A stretch of DNA of 26,709 bases. Source: CAYPIE01 sp964410665 (lineage in GTDB: Bacteria; Planctomycetota; Planctomycetia; Gemmatales; Gemmataceae). The stretch lies in NCBI GenBank assembly GCA_964410665.1, contig CAYPIE010000080.1, forward strand, positions 1-26,709, written 5' to 3'. Of this stretch, positions 15,049 through 22,316 are shown piece by piece (positions within the stretch are counted from its first letter, which is position 1; each line of letters starts with the position of its first letter). The position numbers were made by a program, and so were the translations under genes. The notes below the pieces were generated by a model, which was given only the letters and a program-made list of their open reading frames with translations, was not told the DNA's origin and did no database searches.

Positions 15049-15183
15049 TAAGTTGGCAGTCTTGGCAGCCTTGAAGATCTTTCACCGATCAAGACTGCCA
15101 ACACTGCCACCAAAAAAGAAGATGGCCACCAAATTGCCGTAGAGAGAGCATGTATTTCCGTGGGAATAAGCGAAGGCTGCCAA
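15010..15183. repeat. Iteron-like repeats behind the helicase gene
   Basis: The 9-mer TTGGCAGNC recurs in both orientations: 15053-15061 and 15062-15070 in tandem; reverse copies at 15093-15101 and 15102-15110 (the second with two changes); reverse copies at 15011-15020 (one base short) and 15173-15183. TTGGCAGTCTTG (15053-15064) and 15090-15101 form a perfect 12-bp inverted repeat. Repeats of this sort beside a RepA-like helicase gene suggest a replication origin or a binding site for an element protein. Confidence 0.5.
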
Positions 15184-15194
15184 CACCGGGTAAC

Positions 15195-15454
15195 CCCAAC
15201 AGTCGTGTCACCAGGGGCCATTTGAATGAAACCGATGCAGTATTAGGGGTTACATCCGGCGCCCCGGCCCTCTTGTCGCGAAACTCGTCGCATAAGTCCG
15301 AAGTTTTGCTTCCGAGTTTCGCGACACGGAAACCCTGAGAAATCCAGGGGTTGTGTCCGTGTCGCAGAACTCTCAACTTTTGCGACACCGGACCCGTGAG
15401 AGCACTTCAGCCGCTTCAGGACCCCAGATGGCCCCTGGTGACACGACTGTTGGG
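15195..15454. mobile_element. MITE-like element with 27-bp inverted ends
   Basis: Perfect 27-bp inverted repeats at 15195-15221 and 15428-15454 (outer end CCCAACAGTCG) bound a 260-bp stretch with no gene. Three hairpins lie inside. There is no obvious target-site duplication next to the ends. It breaks a reading frame on its right side. A miniature inverted-repeat element is the simplest reading; an element end or packaging site of the capsid block is the alternative. Confidence 0.55.
15274..15393. other. Three tandem hairpins, possible structured RNA
   Basis: TGTCGCGAAACTCG (15274-15287) pairs perfectly with 15313-15326; AACCCTG (15331-15337) with 15345-15352 (one bulge); GTCCGTGTCGCA (15355-15366) with 15381-15393 (one bulge). 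The first and third stems share the TGTCGC core. The stems may be transposase or packaging-protein sites, or a folded RNA. Confidence 0.45.
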
Positions 15455-15612
15455 TCTGGGCCGGCCAGCGGTTCGTCGCCGCCGGCCAGCCAGTAGAGGT
15501 CCTCCAGCTGGAGGCTGCAGCGGACCTCCATCGTGCCGGTGTCCTCGATCGTCACCAGGCCGGCGCAGATCGCCCCCGGCAGGACCGCGTTGCGGTACAG
15601 CCGATCGATCAT
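15373..15612 (-). pseudogene. Truncated small gene, cut by inverted-repeat element
   Basis: From ATG 15612 the first ~53 codons read like a real protein (MIDRLYRNAVLPGAICAGLV, then a segment ending LEDLYWLAGG). The frame then runs into the right inverted repeat of the 260-bp element (from 15454 downward) and ends inside it at 15373. The family is not recognised. It is probably the 5' remnant of a gene interrupted by the element. No strong ribosome site is visible, so it may be noncoding. Confidence 0.3.
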
Positions 15613-15661
15613 CGAGAGCCCACGGGGAGGGTCGATTGCACGAAGAACCCCAATCCGAGGT

Positions 15662-16762
15662 TCACTCTTTGATCTCCTGTCGCATCGTCTCGACCTGCAT
15701 CAGGTAGATGTCATCGATCGCGGCGTTTCGGTGTCTCATCGCGTCCCGCGATTGCTCGACGGCTTCGAGGAATGCTGCTCGGCTGGGAAAGTGGAGCAAG
15801 CGAAACTCGTCCCAAGTTCGCCCATCGCCGACGACGGCACCTTCCACCCTCGCCTTCAGGACGGGCGCCGCACCGACTTCATGCAGGATCTCATCGGTGG
15901 CGGCGTCGAACGCGTCCATCGCTTCTTCGCCCGTCCGCTTCTGTTCTGCTTCGCTTCCGTCCGCGTAATGTGCGATGTCGCGATATTTCACGAGTTGAGC
16001 CAGGGTGAACGCGTCGTCCTCGTCGGCGACTCGCTTCGCATCGGAGGATGGCCACGGCTCGCGTTCGGTCAGGAGGACCTGCGTGACTTCGACGCCCGCG
16101 TCTTTGTGGATCGCACGCTTCTGGAATTCGGGGTTGCTCACCATCTCGAGGAATTTGGCCCTCGAGGGATAGCGAACGATGGCGACTCGATCCCAAATCG
16201 GCTCGCTGTTTCCCATCTGGCGAGAGACGCGGCCTATGTAAGCAACATTGCCGCCGATCTCCGAGATGAACTCGATGGGCGAATAGAGCACATCGGCTTG
16301 CTCCCCCGTCAGGTCCGTCTCCCGCCCGTCCGCGTACTTGGCCTTCGCGCGATGCTTGATCAAGTTGACCATGAAGAACTCACGGTCTTGCTCCGGCGGG
16401 AGTGATCGCATCCGCGCCAGCTGCTCCTCGTTCATGGTCCCGAATGAGGGTCCATCGGGAACCGGCACGATCCCTGCTCCGACCCCGTTCCCCCGCGCGG
16501 CGGCCATCTCGAGGAGCTTCGTCAACTCGTCCAGGTCGATCCCTCGATCTCCGTTGATGTCAGCGATCGTGAAGTTCTCCTTCAGGCCGCCCCGTGCCTC
16601 GTCCTCGCTCAGCTTCTCGTCGCCGTCCTTGTCCAGGAGCGAAAGCAGGAGCGGCGCCCGCCCGGGCGATGGGCTCGGCTGCTGGGCGTGCAGCCCGGCG
16701 GTCGACAAGAATGCCAGCAGAGAAGCAGTCGGCAAGTGAACGTAGCTTCGTTTCATCGTCAT
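15662..16762 (-). CDS. Secreted EF-hand protein with two DUF1330 domains
   Basis: A 366-residue protein from ATG 16762, chosen because a signal peptide follows (cut after LHA, near residue 26). Two EF-hand calcium loops lie at 44-55 (DKDGDEKLSEDE) and 68-79 (DINGDRGIDLDE). Two DUF1330-type dimeric alpha-beta barrel domains follow, ~130-245 (FFMVNLIKHRAKAKYADG, RVAIVRYPSRAKFLEMV) and ~250-360 (AQLVKYRDIAHYADG, FRLLHFPSRAAFLEAVE). DUF1330 is small and usually cytoplasmic; here it is doubled and secreted. The leader with its EF-hand pair is close to that of the epoxide-hydrolase-like neighbour 145 bp upstream. The function is unknown; a calcium-dependent attachment or folding role for the leader is inferred. 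Confidence 0.88.
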   Translation of the reverse strand: MTMKRSYVHLPTASLLAFLSTAGLHAQQPSPSPGRAPLLLSLLDKDGDEKLSEDEARGGLKENFTIADINGDRGIDLDELTKLLEMAAARGNGVGAGIVPVPDGPSFGTMNEEQLARMRSLPPEQDREFFMVNLIKHRAKAKYADGRETDLTGEQADVLYSPIEFISEIGGNVAYIGRVSRQMGNSEPIWDRVAIVRYPSRAKFLEMVSNPEFQKRAIHKDAGVEVTQVLLTEREPWPSSDAKRVADEDDAFTLAQLVKYRDIAHYADGSEAEQKRTGEEAMDAFDAATDEILHEVGAAPVLKARVEGAVVGDGRTWDEFRLLHFPSRAAFLEAVEQSRDAMRHRNAAIDDIYLMQVETMRQEIKE

Positions 16763-16907
16763 ATGCTCGCTTGTGATTGTGTGAATTCGGGGGTTCGTCG
16801 TGCCACGCCCGGGCGGAAGTGCATTTCCGCTCGAAGGAGAGATTCGGGGCCACGTCCCGTGTGTTTCCACCGGGTCAACTCGACAACGTGGATCATGCAT
16901 GTCCGTG

Positions 16908-18080
16908 TCAAGGTCGACTTCTCAGCCACCAGAGCATGGTGCTGTTGACGATCTCCGCGGCGTCTCGCTGGACCCAATGGTCGCTGCCTGGGACCGTCAC
17001 GAGCGTGTAATCCGCGTCGATCCAGTTCCAGGTGTCGCGGAGTCCGTCTTTGTCGACGGTCTTGTCCTTCAGGCCATGGAATTGCAGCACGGGCATCGTG
17101 AGATCGGGCATCTGGGGAGTTTCGACCACCGGCTGATCGATGGCGCCGAACGCGGCCCGATAGTAGTCCAGCATGCCCTTGGTCGACGACCGCTCGAACG
17201 CCGTGAGGTAGCGTTCGCGAACGACAGCGGAGACGTTGCCCGCGGAGATCCTCGTCAAGATCTCGGGCGTCAGCCGGTCTTCGTAGCCCGGGACCTGGAA
17301 GTCGGCAATGTACTGCGTGTTTGCCTTCTGTTCCGGCGTCGCGTTCCGGCGAACCGTCGCGTAGCCTCTCGGGTGCGTCAGATTGCAGATGACCAGTTTG
17401 TCGACACGATGAGGAAACCGCATCGCGAACTGCCATGCGATCGCTCCTCCCCAATCGTGTCCGACCAGGGTCACCGAATCGACCCCCAAATCCTCGATGA
17501 CCGCTTCCACGTCCGCCAACAGGTGCTGCATCGCGTAGTGCTCGACACCGTCCGGCTTGCCGCTCTTGTTGTTGGCCCGAGTGTCCATCGCCACGGTCTT
17601 GTACTCGCCCGAAAGCGTCGCCATCTGCTCCCGCCAGGTGTACCAGAAATCGGGAAATCCGTGCACGAACAGGACGACGGGACCTTCCCCGAGCGTGACG
17701 TAATGGAGTGCGACCCCGTCACTCTCCGTCATGTGGTGCTCAACGCGATCGAAGACCCTGGTCCCGGAATCGGTGCCGGTGCTGACTTCCGTGCCACCGT
17801 CGTCGCCTGAACCCTGAGACGTCGCGGCGAATCTGAGGACTCGGGTCAACTCGGCAACATCGATCTTTCCGTCTCCGTTGCGGTCGACGATTTCGAAGTT
17901 GTCCTTCAGGCCTCCCATGGCTTCGTCCCAGCTAATTGTCTCGTCTCCGTCCCGATCGAGCGTCGCCAGCAACTGTGGCGCTTGCTCGGGCGGAGGCGTT
18001 GCTTGCTGGGCGTGGAGCCCAACCGCCAGGAAGAAGGGGATGGTCCCTGAGATTGCGAAGTGTGGGAGATGAGTTCTCAT
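16908..18080 (-). CDS. Secreted EF-hand alpha/beta hydrolase, epoxide hydrolase-like
   Basis: A 390-residue protein from ATG 18080 (CCAGGACCG ahead of it). A signal peptide ends near residue 24 (GLHA); EF-hand loops are at 42-53 (DRDGDETISWDE) and 66-77 (DRNGDGKIDVAE). The hydrolase domain starts near 115 (MTESDGVALHYV). Oxyanion motif HGFP, nucleophile D209 in GHDWGG, acid D339 (GLKDK) and base H368 (GSDHW) make an Asp-Asp-His triad. The cap carries YIADFQVPGYED and LDYYRA, with tyrosines placed as in soluble epoxide hydrolases, which open epoxides to diols. Fluoroacetate dehalogenase-type activity cannot be excluded from the motifs alone. It lies downstream of two haloalkane dehalogenases on the same strand. 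Confidence 0.88.
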   Translation of the reverse strand: MRTHLPHFAISGTIPFFLAVGLHAQQATPPPEQAPQLLATLDRDGDETISWDEAMGGLKDNFEIVDRNGDGKIDVAELTRVLRFAATSQGSGDDGGTEVSTGTDSGTRVFDRVEHHMTESDGVALHYVTLGEGPVVLFVHGFPDFWYTWREQMATLSGEYKTVAMDTRANNKSGKPDGVEHYAMQHLLADVEAVIEDLGVDSVTLVGHDWGGAIAWQFAMRFPHRVDKLVICNLTHPRGYATVRRNATPEQKANTQYIADFQVPGYEDRLTPEILTRISAGNVSAVVRERYLTAFERSSTKGMLDYYRAAFGAIDQPVVETPQMPDLTMPVLQFHGLKDKTVDKDGLRDTWNWIDADYTLVTVPGSDHWVQRDAAEIVNSTMLWWLRSRP

Positions 18081-18177
18081 CGGTCCTGGTTCGATTGGGG
18101 TGAAGGAAAGCGAATTGTGAGCGAGAGATGATCGACTCGCGCGACCGCCGGCGTGCGTGGGCGTCATCGAGGAACGG

Positions 18178-19650
18178 TCACCCGTGGCCGACCGCCTCTC
18201 GGGCCGCGTACTCCCGGTCAGAACCGATGACCCGACGCGTAATCCCGGGTGCCGGGGATGGCTCGTACGTCCTCGGCATGACCGATTCGATCTCGGCCCC
18301 ACAGAGGAGATCCAGCCAGGTCAGCGCGGAGATGTCCAGCATCATGGGGCCGGCGTGCCCCATGGAGCGATCGCGGAAGAGCGCCTCGCGGCCGCGTCCG
18401 ACCATCTCTTCGATCCCATCCCAGTCGCCGGCCTCGAATCGCGACTTCATCAAGGACGCCGATCTCCCGTAGTTGCTGAAGTCGATTGGCTTGTCCGGGT
18501 AGAGTTCTCGCAGCTTGGCGACGATCTCGAACTGTCTCCTCGCACTCGAATCGACGGATTCTGCATAGCCCGACGTGCTCGCTCGCGGGCCACCGGCGAG
18601 CCAATGGTGGCCGATCAGGAATTGAGTGTCCGGGTTGTAGCTCAGGGCCGTTTCGATCCAGTTCTTGCAGTCCTCGATGGTCCCGTTCCGTGGCGAGATC
18701 ACCGGCATTCCCAGCAACTCGACCTCGCCGCTCGCGAGCTTGTCGACAATCTGCCGACGTCGGCGCGGATTGCCCCAGAGCGCCCCCGGGGTACCGCTCA
18801 TCCCACCGGCGAACACCGTCTCGACTCGATGGCCCGGGAAGTCGTACTTGGCCGCGATCGAGTCGAAGGACCGCGCCACGGGCACGAAGAAGCTGTGACC
18901 GATGAACAGAGAATGCGCACCCCGTTGGAACGGGGCTCGAGCGTGGGGCGGGGAGCCGGTCAGTCGTGTTCGCGTGGACCTCGCAGACACACCGGGAGCC
19001 ATCATCACCGACGACAATCCGAGGTCAACGACCGAGGCGATCTCGACGGGCCCCTGGAACGAATCCTGATTGTCCGCCCGGATCACCAGCGTCTCTTCGG
19101 GCAACGCAACTTCGAGCGGCTTCGCGATCCTGTGCTCGATCAGGTTCCAGTCTCGAGGCAGGGTCGGCACGTCTCGGGTCCGGTTGAGATCGCGCGAGAT
19201 CCGGACGAACTCCTCGCCCTCGGGGGAGACGAGCAGTGAAAGGGTGCTCCCCGCGTCGAACGAAACGCGGTGGTTCTTCTGGACCCTGCTGCCTCGTAAG
19301 CGTCCTTCTCGATCCAGCCTCACACCCGGTTCGGTCACCGTCGCAACATGTAACCATTCATGGCCGAAATGCTCCTCCCGGGTGTAGCGGCCTTCGTCCT
19401 TGCCCGGTGAACTCAGGAACTCACCGCGGTTCGGATCGACCTCTCGCGGCTGGTTCCTGGACCAGCCGGCGGGTAATCGAAGCGCGTCGAATTGCTCCTC
19501 GGTGATGTCCTTCGATGCCCATGCAACAATCTCGTTGCGGGACTTGAACTGGAGTATCTCGAACCCAATTCGCCCGGGATTCTCGGCCGCCTGTGTCGAA
19601 ACGGCCGAGAGACATAGGAACGCGAGACCGACTCTGAGATGAACGCTCAT
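18178..19650 (-). CDS. Secreted protein: accessory beta domain plus SGNH-like domain
   Basis: A 490-residue protein from ATG 19650, with GGAGG 6 nt ahead and a signal peptide (cut after TQA, near residue 21). Residues ~28-215 are a beta-rich domain shared with the 1171-residue protein: both have FDA-LP-GW-NQPRE, LLVSPEGE, RT-D-PT-P and IRADN-DSFQGP. Residues ~245-480 look like an SGNH-hydrolase-type fold: SLFIGHSFF with S253, later GHHWLAGG, and D427-RSMG-H432 near the end as possible catalytic Asp and His, similar in layout to DUF4886. The catalytic assignment is weak. The substrate is unknown; an ester or carbohydrate substrate would fit. It lies between the dehalogenase and epoxide-hydrolase-like genes. 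Confidence 0.75.
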   Translation of the reverse strand: MSVHLRVGLAFLCLSAVSTQAAENPGRIGFEILQFKSRNEIVAWASKDITEEQFDALRLPAGWSRNQPREVDPNRGEFLSSPGKDEGRYTREEHFGHEWLHVATVTEPGVRLDREGRLRGSRVQKNHRVSFDAGSTLSLLVSPEGEEFVRISRDLNRTRDVPTLPRDWNLIEHRIAKPLEVALPEETLVIRADNQDSFQGPVEIASVVDLGLSSVMMAPGVSARSTRTRLTGSPPHARAPFQRGAHSLFIGHSFFVPVARSFDSIAAKYDFPGHRVETVFAGGMSGTPGALWGNPRRRRQIVDKLASGEVELLGMPVISPRNGTIEDCKNWIETALSYNPDTQFLIGHHWLAGGPRASTSGYAESVDSSARRQFEIVAKLRELYPDKPIDFSNYGRSASLMKSRFEAGDWDGIEEMVGRGREALFRDRSMGHAGPMMLDISALTWLDLLCGAEIESVMPRTYEPSPAPGITRRVIGSDREYAAREAVGHG

Positions 19651-19936
19651 GAAGCCCTCCACCATGGGTTGTGTGAGTCCCGCGATCACCTGCGTGAATC
19701 CGCGCGCCACCGCTGACGAAGCGAATGGCACCGCGGAAAGCGACGTGGGCAGTGAGACCGGGAGACGCTCATCCGTATCGGTGTGCGTCTGATCCTCGTC
19801 TTCTCCCGCTCGATCGAAACAGGCAGGGCGTTCGTCGCAAGAGCATCGGGGAGACCGACCTCGCCAGGCATTCTCGCGCGGACGGGAACGTGTTTCAGGG
19901 AATGGGCCGACCGCCCTTCGTCTCGTCGAGCAACCC

Positions 19937-21676
19937 TCATCTCCGTAGGTAGGTGTTGCTCAGGTCGTCTTGCAGCACGATCGCTTCACCGTCCGCGATC
20001 AGGACGAGGTCCGCATCCAGCGTGCGCGCCCGATAGGTCCACCCGTCCGGGAGCACCAGACGGGAATCCAGCGTCGGCAGCTCGGCGAGCGTCAAGCTGG
20101 GGTCCACGATCTGGGACATGGACTGCATCACGTAGACGACCCCATTGGGCGATGTGAGCTCGTAGATCTCTTCGCCACGCTTGAACACGAAGGTCGTCCT
20201 CCGTTGGACGGTCCGCTCCGTGTACGGTTCATTGCCCTGTCTCGGGTTGATCTCGACGGTCGCGAGGAGACGCATATCGAGATCGCCGAACGTCCTCCGC
20301 TTCGCGGAGCGGGGCGCACCTGCAGTCGCGTCGGGCAACCAGTAGCGTGGGCCGTTCATGCGGACGGCGAACGCCCGGGTCTCGGCCCGGATCGCCTCGG
20401 CATCGAGTGCCTCCCAGCTCGCGGCGGGACAGTCGTTGAGGCCCTGGGTGCCCCAGACCTCGGCTTCGACCGAAAGGCCCTTCCGACGTACGAGGAGGAT
20501 CTCGCCGTAGCGGTCACCTCGGCCAAACGACTTGCCCAGGTCGATCGGATCGGAGGCGTAGAACGCAACCAGGCGTCGAGCGATCTCTCCTCCCTGGTCC
20601 TCTTGCAGGAAGTGGCTCGCCTCTGCGAGACGGTCGTGCGGCTGCCCCCTCGCGCCGGGTACGGAGGCTACGAGGTGCTCTTGCGCCTCGCACGAGCCCT
20701 GCATGCCCGGATCGTTCGCGGCCCAGAGCGTCAGGACGGGCCGCTCGAAGGCGGTGAGGCCCGCCCAGGCCTCTTCGGTGACACCGGGCAGCTCGTTGAC
20801 CAAGGACGGGAACACGCGGACCCCAGCCATGTACGTGCGGCTCGGGAATGGCGCGTCGTAGGCGGCCTCGACTTCGTCCGACAGGTCGTACCAGGTCATG
20901 GCTTCGACGACCTCGGACGGGCGGAACGACTCGGCCCTCATCGCGTAGGTCATCCACGCGCCGAAGTCGGTCGTTCGCGGGAGGAGCAGCTTGCAGCCAT
21001 CGTAGAAGGGGAACTGTTGTGCCGGTATGAGGGCGAAGCGCGACGGGATGTCCGCAACCTCGTCGGGATCCTCGACCTTGGGGAACGGTTGGAGCCCCTC
21101 GGGGATCACCGGCAGGATGCCGTTGCCGACGGCAATCCGCGCGAACCGGTCGGGGTCGAGGCCCGCCACCCGCAGGCCGATCAGGCTGCCCCAGTCCTGT
21201 ACGAAGAGATTGATCTCGCGCAGGTCGAGTTCCTCGATGAACCGCCCCAGGCGGTCGCAATGGCCGAGATAGCTGTAGGACGTCATGGCGATCGGCTTGT
21301 CCGAGCGGCCCATCCCGAGGTGGTCCATCGCGATGACGCGGTACCCGGCGTCAACGAGCACCGGGATCATCTTGCGGTACAAATAGGACCAGGACGGCTG
21401 GCCGTGGAGCAGGAGGACGATGGGACCATCCCTCGGCCCCTCGTCTACGTACGCCTGGCGTAGCCCGTCGATCTCGACGTACTGGGGCTCGTACGACCAT
21501 CCGGGGAGTGACTCGAAGCGTGTGTCCGGCGTGCGCACAAAGTCGACGCCCGCGCCGGTCGTCCGGATCACCGGTTCGTCCTCGTTGGCGATCGCCCCCT
21601 GGGCCCCGGTAGCTTCACTGGAGCCGGCCACGACCACAGAAGCGAGCAAGGCCCGCAGAAAGTAATCGTGTTCCAT
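19937..21676 (-). CDS. Secreted haloalkane dehalogenase (DhlA-like) with C-terminal domain
   Basis: A 579-residue protein from ATG 21676, with GGAGGGAA 5-12 nt ahead and a signal peptide to about residue 25. The alpha/beta hydrolase core (~70-380) follows the HLD-I subfamily: HGQPSWSYLYRKMIP from H91, nucleophile D161 in VQDWGS, acid D322 in NDPG, base H355 in ASHFLQED. The Trp after the nucleophile and the Trp of FGAW match the halide-binding Trp pair of DhlA. The position after HG is Gln, where DhlA has Glu and HLD-II has Asn. Haloalkane dehalogenases turn haloalkanes into alcohols and halide. The last ~200 residues (TIRTL/ELPTLDSRLVLPDGWTYRARTL-type strands) resemble the accessory domain of the other cluster proteins. 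Secretion is unusual for this family. Confidence 0.9.
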   Translation of the reverse strand: MEHDYFLRALLASVVVAGSSEATGAQGAIANEDEPVIRTTGAGVDFVRTPDTRFESLPGWSYEPQYVEIDGLRQAYVDEGPRDGPIVLLLHGQPSWSYLYRKMIPVLVDAGYRVIAMDHLGMGRSDKPIAMTSYSYLGHCDRLGRFIEELDLREINLFVQDWGSLIGLRVAGLDPDRFARIAVGNGILPVIPEGLQPFPKVEDPDEVADIPSRFALIPAQQFPFYDGCKLLLPRTTDFGAWMTYAMRAESFRPSEVVEAMTWYDLSDEVEAAYDAPFPSRTYMAGVRVFPSLVNELPGVTEEAWAGLTAFERPVLTLWAANDPGMQGSCEAQEHLVASVPGARGQPHDRLAEASHFLQEDQGGEIARRLVAFYASDPIDLGKSFGRGDRYGEILLVRRKGLSVEAEVWGTQGLNDCPAASWEALDAEAIRAETRAFAVRMNGPRYWLPDATAGAPRSAKRRTFGDLDMRLLATVEINPRQGNEPYTERTVQRRTTFVFKRGEEIYELTSPNGVVYVMQSMSQIVDPSLTLAELPTLDSRLVLPDGWTYRARTLDADLVLIADGEAIVLQDDLSNTYLRR

Positions 21677-21701
21677 CGAAATTCCCTCCGAATCGAGAAA
21701 T

Positions 21702-21729
21702 GTTATCAAGCGTTTGCATGAGTTTACAA
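21702..21729 (-). promoter_or_regulatory. Possible promoter of secreted dehalogenase
   Basis: On the - strand TTGTAA (21724-21729) and GATAAC (21702-21707) are 16 bp apart, in a locally AT-rich patch 26 bp before the start codon at 21676, leaving a short leader with the ribosome site. Confidence 0.35.
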
Positions 21730-22316
21730 GAGTATGAAGGTTACCGCTCTTGCTGAAGGTACTCGCGACGACGGGAGATGTTTCAAGAAAGAGCTCCGCC
21801 CAGTGAAAGGTGAAAGGAAGCACGTCGCTGCTCACGAGAAGGCGTTCGACGAGTCGCGCGATCCAAGCGCTTCCCGGCGAGTACCGACGAGGGGATACTC
21901 GGTATCCGATCACGCTTCTCCGCCATCTGACCCCGACGATCGGCTGGGCCGCGCCGCATTCTTCGAGCGTGCGTCACATCAGAATCAACGGTTCGGAGGA
22001 GACCGAGACGTTCGTCTTGGCCTCGGTAAGAGGACCAGCACCGGCCGCGACCCATCCACGACGCCTAGTCGCACCCTGGCGACCTTCTCGTCATCGAGAA
22101 GCCGGGCTGACCGGTGACGTTCGTCATGACGGATGGGAAACGAAAGCCCGGGACCGGCCGGCGAGGGTAATCCGGGAACCAAGAGTCCCCCCATCGAAGG
22201 CGTCGTCATGGATCGGTCTTCACTTCTCAGCGTTCCGCAGGCGTCGGCTCTCGGACACGCGTGTGTGGTCCGACGCCCGCGTCTTTGCCAATGTCGATGA
22301 AGCGACGCCCCGGCGT
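21730..22316. other. Gap without a supported gene
   Basis: The 587 bp between the two dehalogenase genes have open frames on both strands, but none with a ribosome site or a protein-like sequence. I see no RNA gene, terminator or repeat that I can support. Confidence 0.5.

Noticed and set aside
10293..15055. AATAAGTTG on both sides of the capsid block as possible attachment sites
   Set aside because: Nine bases is too short to tell from chance in about 5 kb, and there is no integrase or tRNA to support it.
18157..19239. Open frame of 360 codons on the + strand
   Set aside because: Antisense of the SGNH-like protein gene; low-complexity, Arg-rich product with no motif.
19970..21463. Open frame of 497 codons on the + strand
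   Set aside because: It is the antisense of the secreted dehalogenase; GC-rich codon bias opens this frame. The - strand has motifs, ribosome site and signal peptide.
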